Source of the DNA: an uncultured Oscillospiraceae bacterium
GTDB lineage: Bacteria > Bacillota > Clostridia > Oscillospirales > Acutalibacteraceae
Reading direction: 5' to 3'
DNA: 14,919 nt
Assembly (NCBI GenBank): GCA_900546735.1
Contig: URDW01000037.1
Span: 1-14,919 of the forward strand
A program made the position numbers and the translations under genes. The notes below the pieces were generated by a model. It worked only from the letters and a program-made list of their open reading frames with translations, searched no databases and was not told the origin of the DNA. Positions 6,206 through 14,273 of the stretch are shown piece by piece; position 1 is the first letter of the stretch; every line of letters begins with the position of its first letter.

Positions 6206-6493
6206 TTATTTCTTCGCTACGATCAAAGAGCGAAGAACGCCGTCCGTGATATTGATGACACGGTCGAGCTCAGCCGGGAAGTTTTCTTCAGCGCTGAACT
6301 GAACGATGTAATAATAGCCGTCGGTCTCGTAGTTGATCGGATAGGCAAGCTTTCTCTTACCCCAATCACTGACTTCGCCGAGTGTGCCATTTTTACTGAT
6401 CAGATCGCTGAACTTCGTCTTCAGAGCTTCTACTGCTTCGTCTCCTTTGGAAAGGGAGAAAACCAGTACGAGTTCATAATTTCTTACTGCCAC
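6206..6493 (-). CDS. rpsF: 30S ribosomal protein S6
   Basis: A 95-residue S6, normal length, partner of S18 on the 30S platform. Recognised by VRNYELVLVFSLSKGDEAVE at the N-terminus and by GEVSDWGKRKLAYPINYETD and GYYYIVQFSAE, the conserved central block with W-G-R/K-K-L-A-Y-P-I. The start chosen is GTG 6493, preceded by AAAGGAGGTG at about seven bases. This gives the family's usual N-terminus, M(A)VRNYE. An upstream in-frame ATG at 6553 lies within the leader hairpin and would add 20 atypical residues. It is first in the operon, with its own promoter and leader. Confidence 0.97.
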   Translation of the reverse strand: MAVRNYELVLVFSLSKGDEAVEALKTKFSDLISKNGTLGEVSDWGKRKLAYPINYETDGYYYIVQFSAEENFPAELDRVINITDGVLRSLIVAKK

Positions 6494-6561
6494 TGTCAGC
6501 ACCTCCTTTTGGACTTTTGGCCCCGGTTGCCCGGAGCAAGGATCGCCGTCCATTGAACGGC
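6494..6561 (-). promoter_or_regulatory. Structured 5' leader of rpsF, candidate S6:S18 autoregulatory RNA
   Basis: The predicted transcript start near 6561 leaves a leader of about 68 nt. It can form a 7-bp hairpin (6561-6555 with 6551-6545, loop of 3). It can also form a 7-bp hairpin with a GCAA tetraloop (6537-6531 with 6526-6520), both stems including a G-U pair. An alternative pairing of GGAC/GGC (6551-6545) with GCC and GTCC (6521-6519, 6514-6511) excludes the first hairpin and ends next to the ribosome site. rpsF leaders bound by the S6:S18 complex are established in many bacteria. The match here is by position and structure only. Confidence 0.5.
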
Positions 6562-6567
6562 TTAAAT

Positions 6568-6596
6568 ATTATAACAGACGAGCCTGGCGTTGTCAA
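6568..6596 (-). promoter_or_regulatory. Consensus sigma-A promoter of rpsF-ssb-rpsR
   Basis: On the minus strand TTGACA (plus 6596-6591), a spacer of exactly 17 bp, then TATAAT (plus 6573-6568), which is a perfect housekeeping consensus. The TGA inside the -35 hexamer is the stop codon of the upstream HAD gene (6595-6593). Confidence 0.92.
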
Positions 6597-7270
6597 CCAT
6601 TTTTCAAAACGTCCAGCACCTGCAAAATGGATGTGATATTGGGCACATCGTCGCGCAGACCCTGGTCTTTGAACCAGCCCACGTTCATGCGGATCGCGTG
6701 CATGCCGGCTTTTAACGCCGTTTCAATGTCATTGACCGGGTGGTCGCCGACATAGACGCACGCTGCCGGGTCCAGACCGTACTTTTCGGCGGTATAAAGA
6801 AAAATGCGCGGGTCTGGTTTATGGACGCCGACGTCGCCGCTGACGACCAGAAAATCGCACCATGGCATCAAGCCGCTGCCCTCCAGCTTGCCGTGCTGCA
6901 GCTCGGACGGGCCGTTCGTGACCACGCCGACGGTATAGCCCAGTTCTTTGAGGCGGGCAAAAAGCGTTTTTGCCTCGGGAAAGACGCTGCAGTACTTGGG
7001 AAAATTCCGGTTGTAATATGTAATGCACGTTTCGGCCGGCGGACGGTCTGCCCAGTGCCACAATTCGCCCAGCTTTTCATAGTAATCCCTGCCCTGCGTA
7101 TACCCGCCGCCGCAGTACCGGACCATGTCGGCGGCGCGCTTTTCTTTTTCTGCAGCGCTGATGCCCGGACAGAAATGGGCAAGGAAGTCGGCCACATAGC
7201 CGTCAAAAGCCTGCATGCGGTCGTGCAGGGTCTCGTCAAAATCAAACAATACGGCTTTTATCGTACTCAA
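6593..7270 (-). CDS. HAD superfamily phosphatase (subfamily IA, YjjG/YigB-like)
   Basis: A 225-residue cytoplasmic HAD hydrolase, probably a small-molecule phosphatase. Motif I is FDFDETL with nucleophile Asp10 and Asp12, motif II is VVTNG with Thr118, motif III is Lys151 in HKPDPRIF, and motif IV is VGDHPVNDI with Asp176 and Asp181. A helical cap lies between about 16 and 95. The start is TTG 7270, inside the 3' end of ribF (29-bp overlap), with GAGGAG upstream. The next in-frame ATG would delete motif I, so TTG is favoured. Overlap with ribF implies translational coupling and a possible flavin link, for example the phosphatase step of riboflavin synthesis known for E. coli YigB. That role is inference; generic nucleotide or sugar phosphate phosphatase is the alternative. 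Confidence 0.9.
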   Translation of the reverse strand: MSTIKAVLFDFDETLHDRMQAFDGYVADFLAHFCPGISAAEKEKRAADMVRYCGGGYTQGRDYYEKLGELWHWADRPPAETCITYYNRNFPKYCSVFPEAKTLFARLKELGYTVGVVTNGPSELQHGKLEGSGLMPWCDFLVVSGDVGVHKPDPRIFLYTAEKYGLDPAACVYVGDHPVNDIETALKAGMHAIRMNVGWFKDQGLRDDVPNITSILQVLDVLKNG

Positions 7271-8045
7271 GCTGCTGTTTCAACTCCTCTACTGTGCTGA
7301 ATTTTTTTTCACCGCGCAAATAATCCACCAGCTCCACACGCACCGTGCGCCCGTACAGATCGCCGCGGTAGCCGAAAATGTGCGTTTCGCAAAGCGGCCA
7401 GTCCACCTGCCAGGTGGGGCGCAGGCCGATGTTCGTAAACGATTTGTACAGTATTCCGTCCACCTCGGTGCGGCTTTCGTAAACGCCGTATTTCGGCATG
7501 ACCAGCCCCTGCGGCAGGTACTGGTTGATGGTCGGGAAATCAATGGTGCGGCCGCGCTGGTCGCCGTGCATGACCTCATTTTCAAATGTAAAAGCATAGC
7601 CGAGCATTTCGTTTGCCTGGCGGATGTCGCCCCGAGCAAGCGCCGCGCGGATGCGGGTGGAACTGATCGGCTCTCCGCCGTAATCCAGGTGTTCCAGAAT
7701 GCGCACCCAAACGCCGCGCGCCTCGCAGTAGCGGCGCAGGTCCATTGCGCTCCACGACGCGCCGCGCCCAAAGCGGAAATTGAAACCGCAAAGCACCGTT
7801 TCAGCGCCAAGGCGGCCAAGCAGGATCTGTTCAATAAACGCCTCGCCGGGCAGATTGCGGATCAGGTCAAAATCGGCAAACTGCGTGTTTGGATAGCGGC
7901 GCAAAAAAATGCTTTTCTGCAAAAGCGAAAAACGGTTGTGCACACAGTAAATGACTGCATTTTCCGCACCGGTCACCACCATTTGGTGCGCGCGGTGCAT
8001 GCCGTCAAAATCGCCGAGTGCAACGGCTTTTCTTTGTTCTTCCAT
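7242..8045 (-). CDS. ribF: Riboflavin kinase / FMN adenylyltransferase, short divergent form
   Basis: A 267-residue protein with the two RibF modules that convert riboflavin to FMN and FMN to FAD. The N-terminal nucleotidyltransferase has GDFDGMHRAHQ (residues 11-21), VLCGFNFRFGRGA (84-96) and ISSTRIRAAL (127-136). The C-terminal kinase has GDQRGRTIDFPTIN (161-174), YGVY, NIGLRPTW, ETHIF and DLYGRTVRVELVDYLRGEKKF. It is about 40 residues shorter than usual. The N-terminus starts almost at the first motif, the region between FDG and the next motif is shortened, and the usual TFxPHP is not evident (CVHN in its place). The HxGH signature reads HRAH. An in-frame TAG upstream rules out a longer start. 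ATG 8045 lies four bases after truB, as in many Firmicutes. Confidence 0.88.
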   Translation of the reverse strand: MEEQRKAVALGDFDGMHRAHQMVVTGAENAVIYCVHNRFSLLQKSIFLRRYPNTQFADFDLIRNLPGEAFIEQILLGRLGAETVLCGFNFRFGRGASWSAMDLRRYCEARGVWVRILEHLDYGGEPISSTRIRAALARGDIRQANEMLGYAFTFENEVMHGDQRGRTIDFPTINQYLPQGLVMPKYGVYESRTEVDGILYKSFTNIGLRPTWQVDWPLCETHIFGYRGDLYGRTVRVELVDYLRGEKKFSTVEELKQQLEYDKSRIV

Positions 8046-8049
8046 ACTC

Positions 8050-8949
8050 TCAGTCTCTTTTAACTAAAATTCGTTTTACAACAAGCGCTTCCTGCGTCCA
8101 CTGCCCAAGGCCCAGAAAGTCGCCGCTGTCGCTGTAGACACGGCACAAACCGTCTGTGCGATCGGCACGCACGCGCGTACGGTCCAGGGCGCCGCCGTTG
8201 GAAAAGCGGCGGCTCTGCGCACAGCTGACCTGCACGGCCGGATAAGCCAAAAGCGCCCGGTCGACCGGGATGAGCACCTGTGCAAAGCCCTGCCCCGTGT
8301 CGCGCAGCTGCTGCAGCGACTCGAGCGACACGCAGTTTTCCAGGGAAAAGCCCATGGCCGCCGTGCGCGTAAGCGCCGTCATCATGGCGCCGCAGCCGAG
8401 GCGTTGGCCGATGTCGTCGATCAGCGTGCGGACATAAGTGCCCTTGGAGCAAAGCACGTCGAGCGCCCCGGTGCCGTTTTGCGCATCGTAAGAAAGCAGC
8501 TCGATCTTATGGATCACCACGCGGCGCGGCGGACGCTCTACCTCTTTGCCGGCGCGCGCCAGTTCATAAAGCCGCCGGCCATCCACATGGCAGGCCGAAT
8601 ACATGGGCGGGACCTGCTCGATCTCGCCCTGAAAGGCGTGCACAGCCTGCTGCAGCGCCTGAAAAGACACATCAGAAAAAGGCCGCGTCTGCAGGACACG
8701 GCCGGTGGAGTCGAGCGTATCGGTCACGGCGCCAAGCTGAAAGCCGGCGCGGTAGGCCTTGTCACTGTCCGGCAGGTAGTCAAGAAAGCGCGTTGCACCG
8801 CCCAAAAGCACCGGCAGCACGCCGGAAGCCATTGGGTCGAGCGTGCCGGTATGGCCGCACTTTTTTTCGCGCGTGATGCCGCGCACTTTCGCCACAGCGC
8901 CGAACGACGAGATGCCCGCCGGCTTATTTAAACAGATGAGCCCCGTCAT
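8050..8949 (-). CDS. truB: tRNA pseudouridine(55) synthase
   Basis: A 299-residue TruB, which makes pseudouridine 55 in the T-loop of tRNAs. It begins MTGLICLNKPAGISS and has the catalytic motif GHTGTLDPMASGVLP with catalytic Asp38. Later family blocks are FLDYLPDSDKAYRAGFQLG, QVPPMYSACHVDGRRLYELA, and CSKGTYVRTLIDDIGQRLGC. The C-terminal part is PUA-like. The start chosen is ATG 8949, which overlaps the nrnA stop as ATGA and gives the standard N-terminus. A longer in-frame ATG at 8967 lies in nrnA and adds six non-conserved residues. It is a member of the nusA-infB operon. Confidence 0.97.
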   Translation of the reverse strand: MTGLICLNKPAGISSFGAVAKVRGITREKKCGHTGTLDPMASGVLPVLLGGATRFLDYLPDSDKAYRAGFQLGAVTDTLDSTGRVLQTRPFSDVSFQALQQAVHAFQGEIEQVPPMYSACHVDGRRLYELARAGKEVERPPRRVVIHKIELLSYDAQNGTGALDVLCSKGTYVRTLIDDIGQRLGCGAMMTALTRTAAMGFSLENCVSLESLQQLRDTGQGFAQVLIPVDRALLAYPAVQVSCAQSRRFSNGGALDRTRVRADRTDGLCRVYSDSGDFLGLGQWTQEALVVKRILVKRD

Positions 8950-9893
8950 TTTAAAAACGCACCGCACTGGCGCACCAGCATGTCGGTGGCCGTTTCCACG
9001 TCGGCCGCAATATTGCAGGCCGCCGCTTCTTTGTGGCCGCCGCCGCCGAAGCAGGCGGCCAGCTTGGAAGCATCGACCGACTCATAGGTTCGGATCGAAG
9101 CCTTGCAGGTGCCGTCTTTCTTTTCGCGCAGGGTAATGCCGATTTCGGTGCCCTCCACCTGGCGGGTCAACGGCGTCAGCGCCTCCGTCTCCTGCTCGCT
9201 GGAGCCGGTCTTCGCATACATCTGCTGTGTGACCGTAATGATGGCCAGACGGCCGGCGTAATAAAACCGCATACCCTCCAGCGCCAAACGCTCCAGATGG
9301 GCATAGGTTTTTGTTTTTGTCTCAAACATTTTGCGGTTGATCATAACATTGTGAGCGCCTTTTTTGATCAGCTCCGCCGCCACGGAAAAGCAGTTCGATG
9401 TGGTGTTGCCGAAGCGGAAGCACCCCGTATCGGTCGAAACGCCGGTGTAGATGCAGTCGGCAATATAAGTGTCGACCGGCACACCGAGCAGCCCGATCAG
9501 CGCAAAAATGATTTCACAGCACGAGGCCGAGCCGGGATCCACATACGACTGCATGGCGTAAAACGTGTTGGAGCCGTGGTGGTCCACACAAAGGTCGACC
9601 TTGCCGGCATACTGCGGCTGCAGTCCGCCAAGCAGGCTTTCGGTCGCAATGTCGACCGCCACCACATGCTGCACCTCAAACGTCTGCGGTGTGTACGAAT
9701 CATAAATATAGCTGTACTTGGCCGGGATCGTGCTTTCGTTGAGCACATTGGCGTGCTTGCCGAGCCGGCGAAGCGCCGTGCACAGCGCAAAGCCGCTGCC
9801 GAGCGTATCGCCGTCCGGGTGGGCGTGCGTCAAAATCACATAATCATCGTGCGCCTTCAGCCAATCGGCACATTTTTGCAGATCAATCTCCAT
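8946..9893 (-). CDS. nrnA: DHH family phosphoesterase, oligoribonuclease/pAp phosphatase NrnA-like
   Basis: A 315-residue DHH/DHHA1 phosphoesterase, the NrnA type that degrades short RNA oligonucleotides and dephosphorylates 3'-phosphoadenosine 5'-phosphate. Metal-binding motifs are HAHPDGD (residues 23-29), AVDIA with Asp81, DHH at 104-106 within CVDHHGSN, and the STDTGCFRFGNT segment near residue 155. The C-terminal DHHA1 substrate-binding domain contains FGGGGHKEAAA near residue 284. The start ATG 9893 lies 11 bp inside the rbfA 3' end. Position between rbfA and truB is the conserved Firmicutes arrangement. Confidence 0.95.
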   Translation of the reverse strand: MEIDLQKCADWLKAHDDYVILTHAHPDGDTLGSGFALCTALRRLGKHANVLNESTIPAKYSYIYDSYTPQTFEVQHVVAVDIATESLLGGLQPQYAGKVDLCVDHHGSNTFYAMQSYVDPGSASCCEIIFALIGLLGVPVDTYIADCIYTGVSTDTGCFRFGNTTSNCFSVAAELIKKGAHNVMINRKMFETKTKTYAHLERLALEGMRFYYAGRLAIITVTQQMYAKTGSSEQETEALTPLTRQVEGTEIGITLREKKDGTCKASIRTYESVDASKLAACFGGGGHKEAAACNIAADVETATDMLVRQCGAFLK

Positions 9894-10233
9894 CTTTTTC
9901 CTGTCCTTTTAAACGTTCAAACATGGCGATGCTCTTTTCCACAGAGTCATCGGCAATAAATTTCAGTTCAGGGCTTTTGCGCAGGTGCAGCCTGGCTGAC
10001 AGTTCGCGGCGGATGTAGCCGGAGGCGCTGTTGAGCCCCTGCACCGACTGCTTTGCCCGTTCAATGCCCTCCAGTGCACTGATGTACACCTTGGCATAGC
10101 TTAAATCTTTGGAAACATCCACTTTTACGACCGTGAGCATGCCGCCGATGCGCGGATCTTTTAAAGTGCGCATCAGGGCAACGATCTCACGTTTAATATC
10201 TTCTGACAAGCGGTCCACATGGAAACCGGGCAT
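9883..10233 (-). CDS. rbfA: 30S ribosome-binding factor A
   Basis: A 116-residue RbfA, a KH-fold late assembly factor of the 30S subunit. Recognised by RLSEDIKREIVALMRTLKDPRIG, LTVVKVDVSKDLSYAKVYIS and the LHLRKSPELKFIADDSVEKS block, all standard for the family. The start ATG 10233 has AAGGAAG upstream, 17 bases after the infB stop. Its 3' end overlaps nrnA by 11 bp. Confidence 0.97.
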   Translation of the reverse strand: MPGFHVDRLSEDIKREIVALMRTLKDPRIGGMLTVVKVDVSKDLSYAKVYISALEGIERAKQSVQGLNSASGYIRRELSARLHLRKSPELKFIADDSVEKSIAMFERLKGQEKDGD

Positions 10234-10250
10234 AGACCCACTTCCTTTCG

Positions 10251-12590
10251 TCAGTCTCTGTACTCTTCGGTGATATAGACCTCAAACGTGTCGCCGACGA
10301 CGATGTCGTTCCAGTCCTTGAGCGAGATACCGCACTCGTAGCCGGAGGATACTTCCTTGGCATCGTCCTTAAAACGCTTGAGGGAGGCGATCGGCGCTTC
10401 GCCGATCTGCTTGCCGCCGCGCAGGATGCGGCACTTGCCCTCGCGGCGCACCACACCGCCCGTCACCAGCGAACCGGCAATGGTGCCGGCCGTGGAGACC
10501 TTGTAGACTTCGCGCACTTCGACGGTACCGATGTCCACGTCGCGGTACTTCGGCGCGCGCATGCCGCGCATAGCGTCTGTAATATCATTAATGAGGTCGT
10601 AAATGATCGAATACGTTTTGATCTCGATGCCGTCACGCTGCGCATTGTCGGCCGCGCTCGGATCTACACCGACGTTGAAGCCGATGATCATGGCGCCGGA
10701 AGCCGAAGCCAGCATCACATCGTTTTCGTTCACGGCGCCGACGCCGCCCAGAATGATGTTGACGCGCACTTCGTCGTTTTCGATCTTCATAAGGCTTTGC
10801 TTCACAGCCTCCACAGAACCCTGCACGTCGGCCTTGACGATCAGGCAGAGCTCTTTCATGCTGCCCTCGTTCAGCGCATCGAACAGGTTGTCGAGGCTGA
10901 CGGCCGGGCCATGACCCAGACGCTGCGTTTTTTCTTTTTCGCGGCGCTGTTCGACCAGCTGGCGTGCCAGACGTTCGTCAGACGCAACGTCGAACGTGTC
11001 GCCGCTCATCGGGGCGCTGTCCAGACCCATGATCTCCACCGGTACGGAAGGGCCGGCCGAGTTGATCTTTTTGCCGCGGAAATCGACCATGGCACGGATC
11101 TTGCCGACCGAAGTGCCGGCCACAACGATGTCGCCCGTGCGCAGCGTGCCGTTTTGCACAAGCAGCGTGGCGATGGGGCCGCGGCCCTTGTCGAGCTTCG
11201 CTTCAATGACCACGCCCTTGGCCGCGCGGTCCGGATTGGCGCGCAGCTCGCTCATTTCGGCAACGAGCAAGATCGTTTCAAGCAGTTTGTCAAGCCCCAT
11301 GCCCGTTTTGGCCGAGACCGGCACGCAGATGACGTCGCCGCCCCATTCCTCGGGCACGAGCGAATACTCGGTCAGCTGCTGCATGACGCGCTGGGGATCG
11401 GCGCCCTCTTTGTCCATTTTATTGATGGCGACGATGATCTCGACGCCGGCGGCCTTGGCGTGGTTGATGGCCTCTACCGTCTGCGGCATGATGCCGTCGT
11501 CGGCCGCAACGACCAGCACGGCAATATCGGTGGCCATGGCGCCGCGGGCACGCATGGCCGTGAATGCAGCGTGGCCGGGCGTGTCGAGGAACGTGATGCG
11601 CTGACCGCCGCAGTTGACCTGATAAGCGCCGATATGCTGTGTGATGCCGCCGGCCTCCGTATCGGTCACGCTGGTGTGGCGGATCGCATCCAGGATCGAC
11701 GTTTTGCCGTGGTCAACATGACCCATGACACAGACGACCGGGCTTCTGGGCACGGTGTTCTCGTCGGTGTCCTGCGTGTCCTCAATGATCTGCTCTTCAA
11801 TGGAGCGTTCGACCTTTTTCTCGACCTTTGCGCCAAGTTCGATCGCAATGATCTCAGCCGTGTCAAAGTCGATCGTTTCGTTGATCGTGGCCGTAACGCC
11901 GAGCTGGAACGCCTTTTTGATGACCTCGGCCGCCGTCATGCGCAGAAGCGAAGCAAGCTCGCCGATCGTGATCTCCTCCGGGATCTTCACAACGATCTGC
12001 TGCTTTTTGCGCTGCTCCTTGATGCGGGCAAGACGCTGCTGCTCCGTTTCGCGCTTGGAGTGCGCGTGCATGCCCTGCGGGCGCTTTTTGCGGTACTGCT
12101 TGCTCTTTTGGTTGAGCTTTTGCTTGGTGGAAAGGTCGCTTATGGAACGCGACGGCGCAATATCCTCATACTTCTGGTTGTATTTTTCCAGGTCGACATT
12201 GCTGGAGCGCGTGTCTACATGGTGCGCCGCGCCCTTGGTGCGCGCCTGCGGCACCGTTTCGGCCTTTTTCTTGGCCTTTTCTTCGGCACGCTTTGCAGCC
12301 TGCTCTGCCATCTGCAAAATGGCGGCCTGCGCCTGCTGCTTTTTGCTTTGCTGTTTTTTGGCAGGCTTTTGACCGCCCTTTTTTGCAAAGCGTTCCAGAT
12401 ATTTATCGGCATCGTCGATAACAGACGACGCAGTCAGCTTGTCGATGATGATATCAAGGTCCTGTTCCGTAAGGACGTTGTTGGCTTTTTTCGGCGGGCC
12501 GTCTGTATAATCGGCCAGAAGGTCGATCAGCTCTTTGTTCTTTTTGCCGAAATCTGCCGCAACGTCTGAAAGCTTTTGTTTTATTACCAT
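10251..12590 (-). CDS. infB: Translation initiation factor IF-2
   Basis: A 779-residue IF-2, the GTPase that places initiator tRNA on the 30S and promotes subunit joining. The N-terminal third is Lys/Gln/Ala-rich and charged, followed by the IF2_N helical module ([20 protein letters not shown]). The G domain has GHVDHGKT at 290-297 (G1), DTPGH at about 336 (G3), NKMD at about 390 (G4) and SAKTG (G5). Domains II-IV follow, with [20 protein letters not shown] and the C-terminal [19 protein letters not shown] block that binds fMet-tRNA. The start is ATG 12590, because AAGGAGGA lies eight bases upstream. An in-frame TTG at 12596 is too close to the ribosome site. It is 24 bases after ylxQ. Confidence 0.98.
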   Translation of the reverse strand: MVIKQKLSDVAADFGKKNKELIDLLADYTDGPPKKANNVLTEQDLDIIIDKLTASSVIDDADKYLERFAKKGGQKPAKKQQSKKQQAQAAILQMAEQAAKRAEEKAKKKAETVPQARTKGAAHHVDTRSSNVDLEKYNQKYEDIAPSRSISDLSTKQKLNQKSKQYRKKRPQGMHAHSKRETEQQRLARIKEQRKKQQIVVKIPEEITIGELASLLRMTAAEVIKKAFQLGVTATINETIDFDTAEIIAIELGAKVEKKVERSIEEQIIEDTQDTDENTVPRSPVVCVMGHVDHGKTSILDAIRHTSVTDTEAGGITQHIGAYQVNCGGQRITFLDTPGHAAFTAMRARGAMATDIAVLVVAADDGIMPQTVEAINHAKAAGVEIIVAINKMDKEGADPQRVMQQLTEYSLVPEEWGGDVICVPVSAKTGMGLDKLLETILLVAEMSELRANPDRAAKGVVIEAKLDKGRGPIATLLVQNGTLRTGDIVVAGTSVGKIRAMVDFRGKKINSAGPSVPVEIMGLDSAPMSGDTFDVASDERLARQLVEQRREKEKTQRLGHGPAVSLDNLFDALNEGSMKELCLIVKADVQGSVEAVKQSLMKIENDEVRVNIILGGVGAVNENDVMLASASGAMIIGFNVGVDPSAADNAQRDGIEIKTYSIIYDLINDITDAMRGMRAPKYRDVDIGTVEVREVYKVSTAGTIAGSLVTGGVVRREGKCRILRGGKQIGEAPIASLKRFKDDAKEVSSGYECGISLKDWNDIVVGDTFEVYITEEYRD

Positions 12591-12614
12591 AAACAAATCC
12601 TCCTTGATGATAGT

Positions 12615-12929
12615 CTATTGTTTGTCTGCCAGTTTTTGGATGCCGTCTGCAAAATGCCGGTCCTCTATGCTCAGGATGCCGCAGCGCAGCCCTGTTTTTG
12701 CATAAAGCGCCTGCATGGTGCAGCCCAGCGGGTAAAACGGAGCGGCCAGATGGTGTTTGGCAGACAGGTGCTGTATTTCTCTGACCAGTCGTTCAGAAGC
12801 GTCCGCACAGTACAAAATGCACTTTGCGCGGCGCGCAACAATGGATTTCACAGTGGCGTCGTGCCCGGCGCGCAGCACACCGGCGCGCCTTGCAAGCCCA
12901 AGCATGGACAGCAGCTTATCACTCGCCAT
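12615..12929 (-). CDS. ylxQ: L7Ae family RNA-binding protein YlxQ
   Basis: A 104-residue protein of the L7Ae/L30e/S12e family, usually found between ylxR and infB in Firmicutes and thought to bind kink-turn-like RNA. Recognised by KLLSMLGLARRAGVLRAGHD near the N-terminus and by size and position. The rest (RRAKCILYCADASERLVREI, then the C-terminal GCTMQALYAKTG segment) follows the fold. The start chosen is ATG 12929, overlapping the ylxR 3' end by 11 bp. The longer frame to 13001 reads through ylxR and adds 24 unrelated residues. Confidence 0.93.
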   Translation of the reverse strand: MASDKLLSMLGLARRAGVLRAGHDATVKSIVARRAKCILYCADASERLVREIQHLSAKHHLAAPFYPLGCTMQALYAKTGLRCGILSIEDRHFADGIQKLADKQ

Positions 12930-13188
12930 TTTCGAGCTCCTGCCTGAGTTCGTCATAAATCTCTTCGCCGAGCTGCATTTGGAACACACGGTCAAACGCA
13001 TGTTTTTTGAGCGCCATTTTCAGGCAGCTTTCCTTGCAGCAAAGATACGCGCCGCGACCGGACTTTTTGCCGGTTTTGTCGATCGATATTTCACCTTCAG
13101 GGCTTTTGACCACGCGGATCAGCTGGCGCTTTTCAAAGCGCTGCCGGCAGCCGGCGCACATACGCATCGGCACATGCTTTTCTTTCAC
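12919..13188 (-). CDS. ylxR: YlxR/RnpM family RNA-binding protein
   Basis: An 89-residue DUF448 protein. Recognised by VPMRMCAGCRQRFEKRQLIR with Cys11-x2-Cys14 and the signature GRGAYLC at residues 44-50, followed by CKESC and the LKKHAFDRVF helix. The B. subtilis homologue, RnpM, binds RNase P RNA and modulates its activity; whether this holds here is inference from the family. The start is GTG 13188, with AAGGGTG about nine bases upstream. It is 23 bases after nusA and overlaps ylxQ. Confidence 0.95.
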   Translation of the reverse strand: MKEKHVPMRMCAGCRQRFEKRQLIRVVKSPEGEISIDKTGKKSGRGAYLCCKESCLKMALKKHAFDRVFQMQLGEEIYDELRQELENGE

Positions 13189-13211
13189 AACGTCACACCC
13201 TTATCTAAAAA

Positions 13212-14273
13212 TTATTCTTCGCTCTGGCCGGTGTAAAAGCCGCTTTCCGGCTTGATGTCGATCTTCCAGCCGGTGAGCTTGGCCGCCAGGCGCACATTCT
13301 GCCCCTTGTTGCCGATGGCCAGGCTGAGCTGGCCGTCCGGCACGGTCACGCGGCAGGACTTCACGTCCTCGTCCAAAATTTCCACGCCGAGCACTTCGCT
13401 GGGTGCAAGCGCGGCCGCAATGAACTGCGCCGGGTCTTCACTGTACTGCACAATGTCGATTTTTTCACCGCCGAGCGCATCCACAATGGCGGAAACACGC
13501 TGACCCCTGGGACCGATGCAGGAACCGACGGGGTCCACATCTGCCTCGCGGCTGTAGACCGCGATCTTGGTGCGGGAACCGGCCTCACGCGAAACGGACT
13601 TGATCTCGATGGTGCCGTCGTAAATTTCAGGCACCTCCGTCTCAAACAGGCGGCGCACCAGGCCGGGATGCGTTCTGGAAATCATGATCTTGGGGCCTTT
13701 GCCGCTTTCCTTTACGTCCACGACAAAGATTTTGATGAGCGAATCCTCTTTCAGCACTTCGCCCGGCACCTGCTCGGCGCGCGGCAGAACGGCCTCGTTC
13801 TTGCCGATCTCCAGCGTGGCGTTGCCGGTGATCGGATCGATCTTCACAACGCGGGCCGTGAGCAGTTCCTGGTTTTTGCTCTGGAACTCCTTATACATCT
13901 GGCTGCGCTCCGCCTCTTTAATGCCCTGGCGGATAACGTGTTTAGCCGTCTGCGCAACGACGCGGCCCAGGTTTTTCGTTTTGATCGGGATGTCGACCGT
14001 GCCGCCGACCTTGGCGCTTTTCTTGATTTGCTGCGCCTGCTCCAGTGTCAGATCGGTGTCGGGGTCCTCGATCTCTTCCACAACATTTTTTGTGGCATAG
14101 ACCTTGACCTTCTGCTTTTCGGGGTCAATGTCGCAGTGCACGATGTCTTTGCCGCCAAAATCATGCTTGGCTGCCACGACGATGGCCGCCGCGATCTTTT
14201 CGTACAGATAGTCGGCCGGAATGTTCTTTTCCTGCTCGATCATTTTGACTGCCTCAAAAAATTCCTTACTCAT
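13212..14273 (-). CDS. nusA: Transcription termination/antitermination protein NusA
   Basis: A 353-residue NusA of the short Gram-positive type, binding RNA polymerase and nascent RNA to control pausing and termination. The N-terminal domain begins MSKEFFEAVKMIEQEKNIPA. An S1 domain follows (about 130-200, with the TARVVKIDPITGNATLEIGK region). KH1 has CIGPRGQRVSAIVDALGGEK near residue 250 and KH2 has AIGNKGQNVRLAAKLTGWKI near residue 320. The acidic repeat domains of E. coli NusA are absent, as expected. The start chosen is ATG 14273, overlapping the rimP 3' end by 8 bp. The open frame extends to 14504, but those 77 extra residues are a shadow of rimP. Confidence 0.97.
   Translation of the reverse strand: MSKEFFEAVKMIEQEKNIPADYLYEKIAAAIVVAAKHDFGGKDIVHCDIDPEKQKVKVYATKNVVEEIEDPDTDLTLEQAQQIKKSAKVGGTVDIPIKTKNLGRVVAQTAKHVIRQGIKEAERSQMYKEFQSKNQELLTARVVKIDPITGNATLEIGKNEAVLPRAEQVPGEVLKEDSLIKIFVVDVKESGKGPKIMISRTHPGLVRRLFETEVPEIYDGTIEIKSVSREAGSRTKIAVYSREADVDPVGSCIGPRGQRVSAIVDALGGEKIDIVQYSEDPAQFIAAALAPSEVLGVEILDEDVKSCRVTVPDGQLSLAIGNKGQNVRLAAKLTGWKIDIKPESGFYTGQSEE

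Noticed and set aside
5729..6556. 275-codon open frame on the plus strand opposite ssb and rpsF
   Set aside because: It is a shadow of two certain genes and has no family resemblance.
10797..12569. 590-codon open frame on the plus strand, antisense to infB
   Set aside because: It is the reverse reading of a highly conserved IF-2 gene, rich in Arg/Asp/His/Leu, with no recognisable domain or ribosome site.
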